Assembly (NCBI GenBank): GCA_014621425.1
Contig: JAANBB010000309.1
Coordinates: forward strand, 1-49,119
Reading direction: 5' to 3'
DNA length: 49,119 nt
Source of the DNA: Cylindrodendrum hubeiense
Lineage: Eukaryota > Ascomycota > Sordariomycetes > Hypocreales > Nectriaceae
The notes beneath the pieces were generated by a model. The model worked only from the letters and a program-made list of their open reading frames with translations, made no database searches and was not told where the DNA came from. This document shows, piece by piece, positions 22,940 through 35,100 of the stretch. Both the position numbers and the translations under genes were made by a program. Position 1 is the first letter of the stretch. Every line of letters starts with the position of its first letter.

Positions 22940-25165
22940 ATGGGCCGAAAGCCCAACCCCCTCATCCTCGAGTATTTCGTCCGTGGCCCGAAGCTCAACG
23001 ACAACAGCAACCGTTATCCACACACGTGCAAACAATGTGGCGAGAACTTCCCCAAGGGACGCATAGACAGCCTGACGACTCACATCACCAAAAAATGCCC
23101 GGCCATCTCCGAGTCGGACCGCATGCGTGCGTGTCTTGAACTGCATGGCATCACCAGCACGAGAGCGGCTCCTGACCGACCCCCAACCGATGCGCAGGCG
23201 AACGGACAAGCTACGGACATCCCCAATCTGCCTCAGGGATGGAGCGCGCTTGAGACTCTCGCCGAGGCCTCGCGACAGGTTGATTTGAATGAGAACAACC
23301 GTGGCCAGAGTGTCCAGGGTGGGCATGACCCCGCCGACCCCGCCAACGGCCAGCATGTGGGTGACCGCTTCGAACTTCAGGAGCAATTCACCCTCGACAA
23401 TCCTCCCGTGAGCTACGAGAACCGTGTTCAGCAGAACAATAGAGGTAATAGTCTGGAAATTGACCAGCGAAGCTCATCTCGCTAACCTTGATGTCTAGGT
23501 GTTGTGCCGACCACGCTTCCTGGACCCGAACTCTCAGCTGAGGAGCGACTGCAAGCCTTCTTGCCTGGCAACGCATCTTCCCCAGACGTCTCTAACATTT
23601 CCGTTGCGGTTGCGGCAGCGGCTCGATTGAACCCCTCCCTCCTCGACCCTCAACTCGTCAGCGACAACCCATCCTCGACACCTCCCCCGACCGTTGACAT
23701 CTCGCCTCCCGCGGAAACCTCTCCAGGCGCTGCGACGGCTCCCGATGCTAATATCTCTCAGCCGTGGGGCGAGATGACATACTTGACCGCCGCTTCCCCG
23801 GTCCCTATGGTCAATGACAACCCGCCTGTACCAATCCAGATGAACCGCGGTGGTATCCGCATGGACACTGGTGATGGGCCCTTTAACGGGAGACCCCGTC
23901 ATTCCCGATCCCGCTTTACAGCTGCCCGGCGCAAGGAGGTACAGGAGGTACGAAAGATCGGTGCCTGCATTAGGTGCAGAATCCTCCGAAAGAATTGCGG
24001 CAAGGGAACTCCTTGTGACACCTGCCGAAAGGTTTTGGCTCCGCGCGTTTGGAGAACTGGCTGTGTCCGCACTAGGTTGCATGAGCAGCTGGATCTTTAC
24101 TCGGCTGGAGTTCAGGTGGTCCTATCCCAGAACAGAATCAACCTTCTCAAGAGCCAGCTTCAATTGGTGAACAATGGCTCCGTGATCGAAGTCTCCCACT
24201 TTCCTGAGACGGGGAAAACCATTGTCCTCGAGGCCTTGGTGGCTTTGCTCGAACCCAGTGAGACCCAAGCCGCTGCTCGACAAAGTAAAGATCCCTTTCA
24301 CCAGGCCATTATGGTTGACCAGGACACGGAGGATATTCCTGGCAAGGTTGAAACATACATGCGTGATGTCTTTCAGCACTTCATCGAGCGCGAGCCCTCG
24401 AGGTTCATGAGAGTCACTCTTGAGATTGCGCTTCAACAACTCGCAGAGGGTGAAGATGATTTGCTCCGCAAAGCACTCGAGCTCTGGGGCTTGGTAGAGA
24501 GCATCGACCTTGAAAGACAGTGGAATATCATCGAGAAATCAAGTACCGAAGGAGAGGCTCCCAGGCGGATCAAGGAGGCCCAGAATGAAAATGGGATTGA
24601 TATCTATACAATGATTTGCATGCAACTCAACGCTGCGGCTGAAAGAAAGGCTAACAACACCTCAAAAAGCCTTTTGAGTGGCATGCATCGGGTGCTCCAG
24701 GACAGCAAAGTCAAGATTAGTTTCAAGGTCTTCCTCACTGCCGTTATCTTTCTCAATTGCGTCGAAAAGTCCACGTGGGCTTTCAAGGCCTGGGAACAGG
24801 ATCATCTGCGTCCAGGTTGGCCGCTGGAAAGAGATCCAAGTGTCTTCACCCAACAGGGTGGTAACCTGGCTGGTTTGCTGAAGATGCTTCTTGCGATTCG
24901 CAAGGCTCTACCTCAGACAATGCGCGATGAGGCTGGCAAACTGGTCACTTCGGAACAGGATCCAGTTGTGATCAACTATTTTCAGAGCTTGGATCTCGAT
25001 TGTACGTCTCCCGCCTCCGTGGTTCACAACTTACATATATACTAACACTTGCTAGACAACACCATTCAGGCCCGTCAAGAAGGGTCTCAGTTCTCCCCCG
25101 CAGACTCCCGCTCTCTCGAGCTCACATTCTGCTCTCACCTCCTCCTCCCAAACTCTCTCACTTAG
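22940..25165 (+). CDS. Putative transcription factor: BED-like finger plus Zn2Cys6 cluster
   Basis: Three exons, 22940..23444, 23499..25001 and 25056..25165, give 705 residues; both introns are 54 nt, with gtaata...tctag and gtacgt...gctag ends and ctaac/ctaaca branch sites. The ATG at 22940 is the first in frame. The N-terminus has C30-x2-C33-x14-H48-x4-C53, a BED-type C2HC arrangement, in a conserved setting (MGRKPNPLILEYF, FPKGRIDSLTTH). A Ser/Pro-rich linker follows. At residues 325-357 comes a Zn2Cys6-like cluster, C-x2-C-x6-C-x5-C-x2-C-x12-C, after a basic stretch RSRFTAARRKE. The last spacing is longer than the usual six to nine, and the cluster sits mid-protein rather than at the N-terminus. 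The C-terminal about 300 residues are helical and resemble the regulatory half of fungal factors. DNA binding and nuclear location are inferred; target genes are unknown. Exon 3 encodes the last 36 residues. Confidence 0.85.
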
Positions 25166-25709
25166 ATATACCCTCTACTTCACTGCATACTTGACGCGCT
25201 TCGCCAGCTTCGTTGCGCTTGAAGGAGAAAAATGACAAACGACGGATGGAGATTCAAGCGCGCGTTGTTGGCGATGGCGGAGTAGCACCTTTTCGACCAC
25301 CTTAATGGCTAATGATTGGACGGAAACAACACGAATTGATACCTTTACGACGACATACATGTACGAATAGGCGTTTCTGAGGCACCTAGCCCGGCCGACT
25401 CGATGATGAAGAAGAAAATTATGATGAAAAGAAAAGAAAAGTAATTGATGGTTTTTAACCTGGCGTTGCGGAACCTATACACGTAGAGGATGAGATACCT
25501 CAGGGTCTTCACACACACAAAAAAAGGGGGGGGAGGGATTATGGCATGTCTGTAACAAACAAATCTTATACTTTTGGCCCTCGTAAAAAATCACTTCTAG
25601 CTTTCTTTAACTACAAGACCTGTTGTTTCCTTGGCATTGCTGGTTTTCATACGCTCATTGTACCATAAAAAGCATTCCTAACATCCATCCATGACAACAT
25701 ACAATGCCC
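25166..25709. other. Convergent intergenic region
   Basis: The 544 bases lie between the stops of the zinc-finger gene and sec5 and include a purine run (aaaaaaagggggggg) near 25528-25541. No coding frame is seen. Confidence 0.6.
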
Positions 25710-28700
25710 CTAGGGAATCGAAATCCCACTGTTGTTTCTGCTCGGCCCATGACCGGGACGCTTGGGCTTCTTGAAGCACGCAAACTCGTTCTTGCTCGCC
25801 TCGCGGAGGCGCTTCAGAACGTTGCGCATCTCAGGCAGCTCGCTCTGCAGGCGGGCGCGGGCCTCGTTGTCGGTGCGGCCGTCGAGCTCCTGGTAGATCT
25901 GGCTCTGGAGCTCCGAGGCGCGGTCGGTGGTGTAGTGGCTGAGGGTCTGGGCGACGAACTCGACGTCGAGCGTGGCCTGCATGAGGGCCTCGAGCGTGTA
26001 GCGCGGTCGGCGGCGGAAAGCCTCGAGGAGCTGAACAGACGTCTGCTCGAGGAGGAAAGAGAGGACCTGGGGGGTGAGGGACGGCGCCGTCGTAGAGACC
26101 TGCGAGTGGACGAGGACGAGGGAGAGGAGGGCCTCGTAAACATACGGCTTCGCGGTCGTAGCGCGTTGACCTTGGCTCGGAGCCCAGTCGGGGGAAGCGA
26201 GACCAGTCTGGATGATGTCATGAAGCTTCTCGATCGACTGTTTGGTGTAGGACTGGAAGAGGCGAGCGTCGATCTGGCCGAGCACGTCACGAATGGTCTT
26301 GGATTCGTCCGTCAACTTAACGGAGAAGGCATTCTCAAACTGGGAGTTGAGACTCGGCACCACCTGCGAGCGCAGAGACTGAAGGTTGCTGAGGGTCATG
26401 AGCATTCGGATATTCTGCATATTGTTAGTATTACTGACTGTGAGTCGTATAGATGGCATGCTACTTACTCGATCGCCGGCATCCAATGTACCCTTGCCCG
26501 ACACGACAGGTGTTGCAGCTACAGCAAGCGAAATGTCACTCTCAATCGACCAGTCATCATCGGCCTTCTTCAGGGATCGCTCAGCGTTCTCCACCATGCC
26601 GCTTAAGGCCTTGTATAAGGTAGTGACATATTGGCTTCGCACCATCTGGAGCAGCTTGGTTGGTGGTGGCAGAACAATATCGCCCGCACCTGGTTTCGAC
26701 ATGGCATCAGAGATGTAAAGAATCTTTTGCATCCCTGACAGCAATGCTCCCTCGAAGGCCGAGAAGCTGGCCGGCATTCGTGTCACGTCGCCAAGCTCCA
26801 CCGATCGCTGCCAGTCCTCGACGAACTTGATGTTCTCGGCATCACGGTTCCATGCGGCACAAAGTGCAGTGACACAGCGCTCTCGAGAGGCACCAACAAG
26901 AGTCCTCAAGCGCTCCAGGATCTGGCTGTCTCCTGAAGCGATAGGACCAATGCTAGCCATGTCCGACGCTCCAGACCCAACCAGGGCCAGCATCTTGGAG
27001 AGATAATGAACACCACTCATCGAGTTCGACCATGGAGGCCAGAAGGCCAGCTTTTCCCATGCCTCGCCTCTCCTAGGTGATGGTGGAGGTAGGTTGTTGG
27101 GGTCAAAGTTGAAGCGAGGATCTCGAGTCGTTGGCGTCAACGCGCCAGAGAGGGGTGTCGTTCCAGAAAGGGGAGTTGTTGAGGCTGGCGTGTTTGGTGA
27201 CATTGGCATGGGCGAGAAAAGCAACGAGATGTCCTCGGGCGGCAGATCTGCGAAGAAGGCGAATACATGCTCGCGCGTCATATCCACCAACTCCACTGCT
27301 CCCTTTCGTAGCTCGCTGATATTCTGGGGTGTGAGCTGGTGATGATGCCGGGACTCACCGCGATAGCCTGTTGGCAAACTCGCCTGTGCCTTGCCATCGA
27401 TGAATCCTTGTACCATCTGCCAGAACTCTACCACCTCCCCAAGGATGCCTTGGGACGACAAGAGATTGCTCAAGAATGAGAGCATCTTCTCCCACAGCTC
27501 AATGACATCCGGAGTGTCGGTCGACAGTGGTTTACCTTCAATTACTGGCCGACCCAAAGATCGAAGATGGTTCGCTATCGTGTGAGGATTAGGCTTCTCT
27601 GCACTTGCCAATCTCCGGCGAAGCACCTCGATTTCAATCTTTGAACGGTCTGACGTTGCTTGAATCTTGCTCTTGAGGTGATCATACCGACTCAGGAGCC
27701 ACACCCAAATGGGGTTGTCATCGGCTCCAAGTTCCAGGAGTAGGCTAATCAGCTCCGTATGTTGATCCTGCGCACGCCCATTCATAGTCTCCGATTTGGA
27801 TACGGTATGCAGGTTGACCAGCCTCTTCCAGACATCTCTCTTGAAATTCCGAATCTGATGGTCGACGTCATGCCACATACGTCCTGCAATCACCAGCTGA
27901 TACAGTTGTGGTTCAGTCGGATTGCGGTTTCCCAGCTCATCCGACAGCTGGCGAGCCTCGTCGGCGATTTTCCTGGCACGACCAAACTCCTCAACAAGCG
28001 ACTCGTAATCTTTGCGCTTGATACTGTCAGCTAGTGCAGTGCTCAGCTCGAAATAGTCCTTGAATCGTGTCAAGTGGTTGGAGACGGTCTTGAGGTGCTC
28101 TTCCTTCTCTCGTCCTCCAAGAGCAGGACCCCAAACATCCTCTGCCTTCGCTGAGACGTCTAATAGAGGGCCCTTAATTCCCAAGACACCATACTCGCTT
28201 TCCTTGGTAAGCGCATTCTTCTTACGAGTGTCAGGCACAGGCGTGGTCAAGGGGTTGCTAAGAGCCGTCGGACCCATGCTGTTGCGATAGCTGTTGCGAC
28301 TAGCATGGCGAGAATGCGGGCGGCCCTGGTTAGGGGGTTCGGCTCCACGGTATTTCATCTCCTTGTAGACGTTGTCGATCGTGGCCTTGGCCTTGACGAA
28401 CCGTTCAAAGTTGGTCTCGACTAGGACCTTCAGGGAGGCGGACTTTTGGTCGATGGACTGTGAAAGCACATCTAGGCCGGTGAGTAGGCCTCGGGTATCG
28501 GCACCCGAATGCATTTGTGACAAGTATAGGGCAGGCGAGAATGTTGTCGACGAGAGAAGGAATCGGTTGCCTATGGCACACGTGTAAGCTTGGTTCCTGC
28601 TGTCGACAGCTCATGACAGCTCGCGCGGGGACATACGTAGTCGCACATCATCATGGAGGGGCAGACCAAGGCCCTTCAACGACCTCACAACACTGTCGAA

Positions 28701-28958
28701 GCTTCCCAAAGGATCGGGTTCGTCTTTCTGCACCAAGTTTCCAACGCCTCCAACACCGGCTTCTGATCCTGGCACAACGCTCCGTCGGTCGCTAACAGCT
28801 CTCTCTAAAGCCTGGTACCGGGACTTTCTCCGCTTGAGCTTCGCTCCCTTCTCGTCTCCTTCATCAGAGTCTTCATTGTCCTTCTCGACGGGCCATTCTG
28901 AGGGGTAGGCGGTGGGGATCTGGTAGAAGTCGAGGATGGTGCGTTCGTAGTCGGCCAT
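25710..28958 (-). CDS. sec5: Exocyst complex subunit Sec5
   Basis: Three exons, complement(25710..26414, 26469..28570, 28637..28958), give 1042 residues, a normal length for filamentous fungi. Intron 1 (66 nt, gtatgt...ccatag) joins the N-terminal exon to the hallmark NRFLLSSTTFSPALYLSQMH. Intron 2 (54 nt, gtaagt...atgcag, with actaac) is a multiple of three and has no stop, so reading through it adds 18 false residues starting VSSMPSIRL. The N-terminus (MADYERTILDFYQIP) is acidic and basic by turns. A coiled-coil segment follows, including SIDQKSASLKVLVETNFERF, then the helical-rod body, with a Ser/Pro/Thr-rich disordered insertion around APASTTPLSGTTPLSG-like sequence. Sec5 is one of eight exocyst subunits that tether secretory vesicles at hyphal tips and septa and binds Sec6 and Rho/Ral-type GTPase signals in other eukaryotes. 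It is divergent from idh2, 748 bp apart. Confidence 0.95.
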
Positions 28959-29706
28959 GGTGTCGACAATGCCAGGAGGTGGGGGGACAATCAGGGCAGA
29001 AGGCGCATGCTTTCCCTCCGTCGCGTGGAGTTCAGTTTCGTAGAGTGCTGTATACGGTGTCCGTAGTAGGTTCGGGACCGGATGCAGCGCAAATCAGGAG
29101 CTGGTCGCGCACGTCGCGAGCTGTCTTGTGTTGGATGTGGTTGGGCGGTCGTCACCTTGAAGCTCATGCATGTGGCTGGGTAGCGTCCGTTAAAGGTCGA
29201 CAGCCCGGTTCAGGCATGGGCAGCTGTGGCTAGTGGGCTTGCCGCACCTGTGGCGTTGGCGGGACCTGGGTTATCTGTGTTATCTGTGGCGGCTGTGGCA
29301 CCTGTGGCACCTGCAGGGCGTAAGCGCGAGTGTGGCTAGTGCCCTCCCCGGAGTGGCGGCGGATGCCCACCGGACGACGACCGGCTCGGAGGGTGGTGAG
29401 CGGAAATCCGGCGGCTCCGAGGCTTGTAGCCGAACGAGGAGCAAGAAAAGCCGCGGAAAAGTGGAGGAAGTGGAGGCAGTGGAGTGCGGGCGCCACACCT
29501 GCAGTGGCTCGCAGTGGCTGGAGAACCTGTCGCTGGGTGCGCTGAGTTGCATTGGATTGTTTTCCACTCGGTTCATGCCCGTGGGAGAAACTTCAAACTT
29601 CCCTTTCAATCAATCTATCTACGCTTACTCCCCTCCTCTCCTCTCCTCCTTATTCTCCCTTGTTTCTTCGAGTCCCGGCTGCTCGCATTCCCGCTCGTCA
29701 TTCACA
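28959..29706. promoter_or_regulatory. Divergent promoter, sec5 / idh2
   Basis: The region holds GTGGCNNTGTGG-like short repeats around 29225-29320. On the idh2 side a long CT tract at about 29627-29671 lies about 40 bases before the ATG, typical of highly expressed fungal genes. No TATA box is evident close to either start. Confidence 0.65.
29627..29671 (+). promoter_or_regulatory. Pyrimidine-rich core promoter/leader tract of idh2
   Basis: A near-continuous C/T run (ccctcctctcctctcctcct and flanks) ends about 36 bases before the idh2 ATG. Such CT tracts mark transcription start regions of strongly expressed filamentous fungal genes. Confidence 0.6.
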
Positions 29707-31231
29707 ATGCTGGCCATTCGAGCTTTCTCCAGCCCTGTCTCCAGGCAGGCCCTGCGCGCAGCTCCCCGCGCCGCGGCGACCTTGGCTGTCTACGTAAGTG
29801 ACGACTTCGCGCCCGCCGGCTGCACCGCACCAGCACCAGCACCGCACCACAATACTAACATTTTTGCCGCAGAACCGATGCTACTCGACCGCCGGCGAGA
29901 AAGTCGCAAAGTACAACGGCACCAAGGACTCCAATGTACGTCGCTGCCCGGCCAATTTCTTCCCTCTTTCCTCGGCCTCGGTGGCAACCCCAGCATCGGC
30001 TGGTCCGAGCCAAGGTTGCCGAGATAAAATCACTCAGCCGCGATGCATGGCCCAGGCCTCGGATAATGTTAATATTTGGCTTGCTAACTCCTTGTCCAGG
30101 GCAACTTCCTCGTCAGCTTGATCGAGGGTGACGGTATCGGCCCTGAGATTGCCCAGTCCGTCAAGGACATCTTCGCCGCCGCCAACGTATGCTCCACCCA
30201 CAGCCTCTCCGTGTAAGCTGCAATGCACTAACACATCTCCTAGACTCCCATTGCCTGGGAGCCTGTCGACGTCACCCCCATCCTCAAGAACGGCAAGACC
30301 GCCATCCCCGATGCTGCCATTGAGAACATCCAGAAGAACAAGATTGCCCTCAAGGGTCCTCTCGCTGTATGTGCTCCCCCAAGCGCAATCCGCCCGTTCG
30401 GCATCTCCGGCGCCTTTCTAACATGAATCACCACAACAGACCCCCATTGGCAAGGGCCACGTCTCCCTGAACCTCACCCTCCGACGAACCTTCAACCTCT
30501 TCGCCAACCTGCGACCTTGCCGCTCCGTTGCCGGCTTCGAGACCCCCTACGATGGCGTCAACACCGTCCTGATCCGAGAGAACACCGAGGGTGAATACTC
30601 CGGCATCGAGCACATCGTTGTCGATGGCGTCGTCCAGAGCATCAAGCTCATCACCCGCGAGGCCTCCGAGCGTGTCCTCCGATACGCCTTCCAGCACGCC
30701 CAGGCCATTGGCCGCAAGAAGGTCCGCGTCGTCCACAAGGCCACCATCATGAAGCTGTCCGACGGTCTCTTCCTCAAGGTCGCCCAGGACGTCGCCAAGG
30801 ACTTCCCCGAGATCGAGTTCGACGCCGAGCTGCTCGACAACAGCTGCCTCAAGATGGTCACCGATCCCACTCCCTACAACGACAAGGTCCTCGTCATGCC
30901 CAACCTGTACGGTGACATTCTCTCCGACATGTGCGCCGGTCTCATCGGCGGTCTGGGTCTCACCCCCTCCGGCAACATTGGTGACGAGTGCTCCATCTTC
31001 GAGGCCGTCCACGGCTCCGCCCCCGACATTGCCGGAAAGGGCCTGGCCAACCCCACTGCCCTGCTCCTCAGCTCCATCATGATGCTGCGACACATGGGTC
31101 TCACCGAGCACGCCACTCGCATCGAGACCGCTATCTTTGATACCCTGGCCGAGGGCAAGACCCTCACTGGCGATCTGGGCGGCAAGTCCAAGACCCACGA
31201 GTACGCCCAGGCCATCATCTCGAGGCTGTAA
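29707..31231 (+). CDS. idh2: Mitochondrial NAD-dependent isocitrate dehydrogenase, catalytic subunit (IDH2-type)
   Basis: Five exons, 29707..29793, 29873..29935, 30100..30186, 30244..30366 and 30440..31231, give 383 residues; all four introns (79, 164, 57 and 73 nt) are phase 0. It oxidises isocitrate to 2-oxoglutarate with NAD+ in the TCA cycle, as an octamer with the regulatory IDH1 subunit. The first about 33 residues are a basic, Arg/Ala-rich mitochondrial presequence; RCY followed by S (residues 31-34) fits an R-3 cleavage motif. Family signatures: [11 protein letters not shown] near 57-67, [13 protein letters not shown] at 166-178, [15 protein letters not shown], and NLYGDILSD at 275-283 carrying the metal-binding aspartates. 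[18 protein letters not shown] supplies the substrate-site arginines, matching the catalytic rather than regulatory subunit. Codon use is strongly C-ending, as in highly expressed genes. The assignment is firm; the IDH2 versus IDH1 choice rests on overall similarity to yeast Idh2. Confidence 0.95.
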
Positions 31232-32105
31232 ATACAAGATTAGATACCTGCTGCTTCCCGGATGTGCGCGTTTTTTTGAGGGTATTATGTAACTGTACCA
31301 ATCCTAGATTAAGGCACGGCGAAATGATTATTTGAACTGACAACTCTTTGCCTCCAACACTCTTGTGATGTCGATCGGGTCATTCTTTAAACGGCGGTGA
31401 TATATTGACTAAATTCTAGACTCATGAAATTGACAAATAATTACCAGCGTAGAATGATCTCGAAGCAATCAACGTTGTTCATGCGGCTCATGTATTGTGC
31501 GTCGCTTCCTTTCAGCTGTACACGATATGGGTCCTCCTTGTCATGTCAAATGCGTAGCCAATATTCTCATGGCAACTCTCCTTACCCTGTACAATTACCA
31601 AAGGCGAGACAAAAAGCCTTTGATTTGAAAATTTTACTACTAAATCGAACTTGGTTTCTCACTCTCGCGAGGCAGGCGAATAAGAAAAAAGACTTGCAGC
31701 TGGTCATGCAAGCTGTGCATTAACAGATGTGCCCTAGCGTTGGGGTTTTTCCGCCGCGCATGGGCACATGTCATGATGCAACCCGCCCGTTCGCAAACAA
31801 AGCAATGCCAACCCCACTCCGGACATGCACGTCATCACGATGACAACCGAACTCCGAACTAATAAACCACGCTGCGACGGCATGTCGGGTATTATCCAAA
31901 CGCTTCATAACGTACATACATGTATGTCCAATCGCTAACCCATTCTCCAGGGATATTCGCGAACCCGTTAGCCCATGATTCGCCGGCCCATAACCATCGT
32001 CCAATACAGATAGATGTTGAGAGCATCCCCATGTACGCCAATCATTCCCTAGACCCGTTATCTCCTAAACTTGAGGATTTTTTTTCTCCAGATTATCTCA
32101 TCCAT
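31232..32105. other. Convergent intergenic region, idh2 / F-box gene
   Basis: 874 bases, AT-richer than the coding flanks, holding both 3' UTRs. The 31424-31723 (+) frame shows no family features and is taken as chance. Confidence 0.6.
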
Positions 32106-35100
32106 TCAAAGTCGCCCACTCCGAATCTCCTTGTCAAAGATTTTGACACCCCAAACATCATAGAACTGCAAAACTCCCACAGTCTTGAGCCGAAGCCGTT
32201 TCCCGCAGTGGAATGCATCATCATCGTCCTCATCACTGTCAGTATCTGAGCCCCAGTCGCTCATTGGCAGCACTGGAAGAGCATCATTGTTGTGGATGGG
32301 GCTAATGGTAGCCTTGCCCTTGCCCTTGTCTCTCCTCTTTGACTCCCCCTCACCCTTTTTGGCCGTCTCCGAAGGTCGAATGACACGATCTAGTCGGTCG
32401 TCTTCCATGGCGATCCACTCAAGCTTAAGCTCGGGATGATGTGAGAGGTTGTCAACGATGAAGTTCAGAATCTCACGCATGACCCATATACATGTGTCGT
32501 TGTTTCTGAAATGCAGAATGTGAATCGCTCGCAGATTGACCAACCCAGAGAAGTATTGCATGAAAGCATGCTGTCAGACAAGTTAGCACAAATAAGTGAC
32601 AGGGATTTTTTTATTTATAAATCTTACCACCGCGTGGATGTTCATGCTGATGGCCAATTCCTCGAGCTGAATTCCCTGATTACATATGAGAATCATTGCC
32701 TTTTGGTTCACATCCCAATTGGACCCGTTAGACTCATCCTTGATCATCAGTCTCTTCAAAGTCAGGATATGCTTCTTGAGGACGAGCCGGCGGATTTGAT
32801 CAATCGTGATTGTCGCCTTGGGGGCAAAACTCTCTGGCTTATACTTTGTGCTGCGTTCGAGCATGAAGAGTTCATGGAGCTCATCTAACTGCGACATGCA
32901 GGTTAGGAAGGCGGTGGACACATTATCGGTGAAGACACTGCGCAGGGCCAACGGGTGAACCTTGTTTTCCTTAGATAGTAACGTCCAGATTGGGGCCTGA
33001 TTGCCGACGTTGAGGAGTGTGAGGTTCCTGATGCAACGCAAGTCCATAGCTCTCGACAACACAGATGCCTTGACGGGGATCAAGTGGATTTTCAAAGTCT
33101 CTAGCGAAACTCCGCGAGTATCTCGGATGTAGTCCTCCATAGACCGCCGATTTTGTTCAGCACTAGCCTCCTTAGGGTGGGTTGGTAGTTGCCTCGTTGC
33201 ATCTATAATTTCGGCCTCTGCTGTCTTGATCTGATGTTGGATGTCGACAATAGACAAAAGGAGTTCCTTGAGCTGGGATTCCGCTTCCTTGACCTGGTTG
33301 ATATTGGCCTCAGTTCCCTCAGTAGACATTTCCTTGAGCTTCTGGCCAAGGAGATCCGCCTGCTTCTGGAAGTGACCGAGTTTCGTTGAAAGCGTCTCAG
33401 TGTTAGTCAATTGTGCTGTCAAATTTGTGATGGCGCGGCTTATTCCAAGAGATGAGCTAGAACCAGGTGCTCCCAAGCTGTTGGTTGTTGACTCCAACAC
33501 CGGAGATTTCTCGTCACTATCCTTTGCGACCTGGTCATCGGAATCGTCGTCCGCTTCGTCCACCACATCCAAATGCTCAATTTCGATATCTTCGGGGGAC
33601 ACCTCGCCTTCAACATTCTTGCCTTTGGATCGGCTGCCAGAGGCCGTCGAAGTGGAATGATCTTTATTTTCTGGCTTGGGATTCTTTTGGCTGGCCTCAG
33701 CATCTTTAGACCCCTCGCCATCCTTGGCTGCTGCAGGGGACGAATCATCCGAGGCCTTAGTAGGAATGCTGTCTGTTTCGATATACTTTCTGGCGGCTTT
33801 TTCGATTGTATCGAGAATGTCCTGTTGTTCAGTAGAGAAGTCTCGCGAGCCAGTACTGAGTGACATGAGTTTGGAGGAAACACCTCTCATTGACGATATG
33901 AACTCTTCACGGGGATCTGCCGTCTCGACCTTTTCAGGCTCTTCCTTTTTGTCGTCGCTGCTTACAGCATCTCGGGGGTTCTGCTGAAACTGTGACTTCT
34001 TGACGATGAACGGCTCGACATCGAAGATTCTCCCCAAGACCGACTCTTGAAGTTTACGCTCTTCTTGTGACCGGAAGGCTTTCGTTGACCCGCTAGCCTC
34101 AAAGTTGGAGCTTTGGGAGGCTGGGACAACTTGAAACTCGTCCTCACCGTCCGAATCATCTGGGTCGGAATCTGGTGGCGGTCGCCGGGCCTGCAGCGCT
34201 AAGGAGTCGGACAGAGACAAGTGCAATTCGTTCAATGTTGCCGATGAATTGCGCACGCAGGTCTTGAGCTCAGTCACCACATCGAGACTGTCGATGTCGA
34301 GGACAGAGAGAGTCTTGAGTTTCTTAAAGCCTGAGAGAGTCGGGGGTTCCTGCAAGGTAGGGGCGCGCTTTCCAGGCTTGATCTTGGACTTCGAAGTTGG
34401 CAGAAGAGCATGTGGGGGCCCGCTTGAAACTGGAGCCGTGGTCGCATTACCGGCGAGAGGAACCGGGAAGTTCGGTGGCGGTGGCGGGAGGTCGGACCAG
34501 TGAGTCGGAGCGGGCGCATCATCAAGCACTAATGGAAGAGGAGGCGGAGTAGTGTAGTAGGAATCGCCAGCTTGCATGCGGATGTGGAGCGCAGTCAATG
34601 TCTGTATCTTGTGCAGCTCCTGATACACAGGTCTGCTCAGTTCCACCCGAATGTTCCACCTAAGCACGGTTCATTAGCATAAGAGGGAATAAGAAGTGAT
34701 ACATGCGGTGCCACTAACCGGAAAGTCTCCAGGGACTTGGCCTTCTTGAGGGTCAAGAAAAGTAGGGTGTTCAAAAACTTGCCACAACTGGCGCTGTATA
34801 GGTATGGCTTGTAAGCATGCTCGGCTTTGGCGCCGGTGCTCACAGTGTCCATGGACAGCTCCTTGAGATGCTTGGCATAGTTATAATCGCTTGTGGTGAA
34901 GGCATCAAGGCCACCGGCGAGGCCGTCAATGGGACACTCGAATCTCAGGTCATCTTCATCGGGGAAGAGGATGTTGAAACTGCGGTATAGATGCGCAGAG
35001 GCGAGCTCGTGGAAGTGCTTCGAGACGAGTGCGACGCAGATGAGATCGAATTGAGAGCACTGCGAGAAGGGTTAGCCGGGTCCACGGTGTATGCGAGCCG

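Noticed and set aside
25704..26606. 300-codon plus-strand frame opposite sec5
   Set aside because: Antisense to a firmly identified exon with strong codon bias; Leu/Arg/Glu-rich composition is typical of such shadows.
30428..31237. 269-codon minus-strand frame opposite idh2
   Set aside because: Antisense of a highly biased, C-ending coding exon, which leaves the reverse frame free of stops; Gly/Val/Asp-rich product matches no family.
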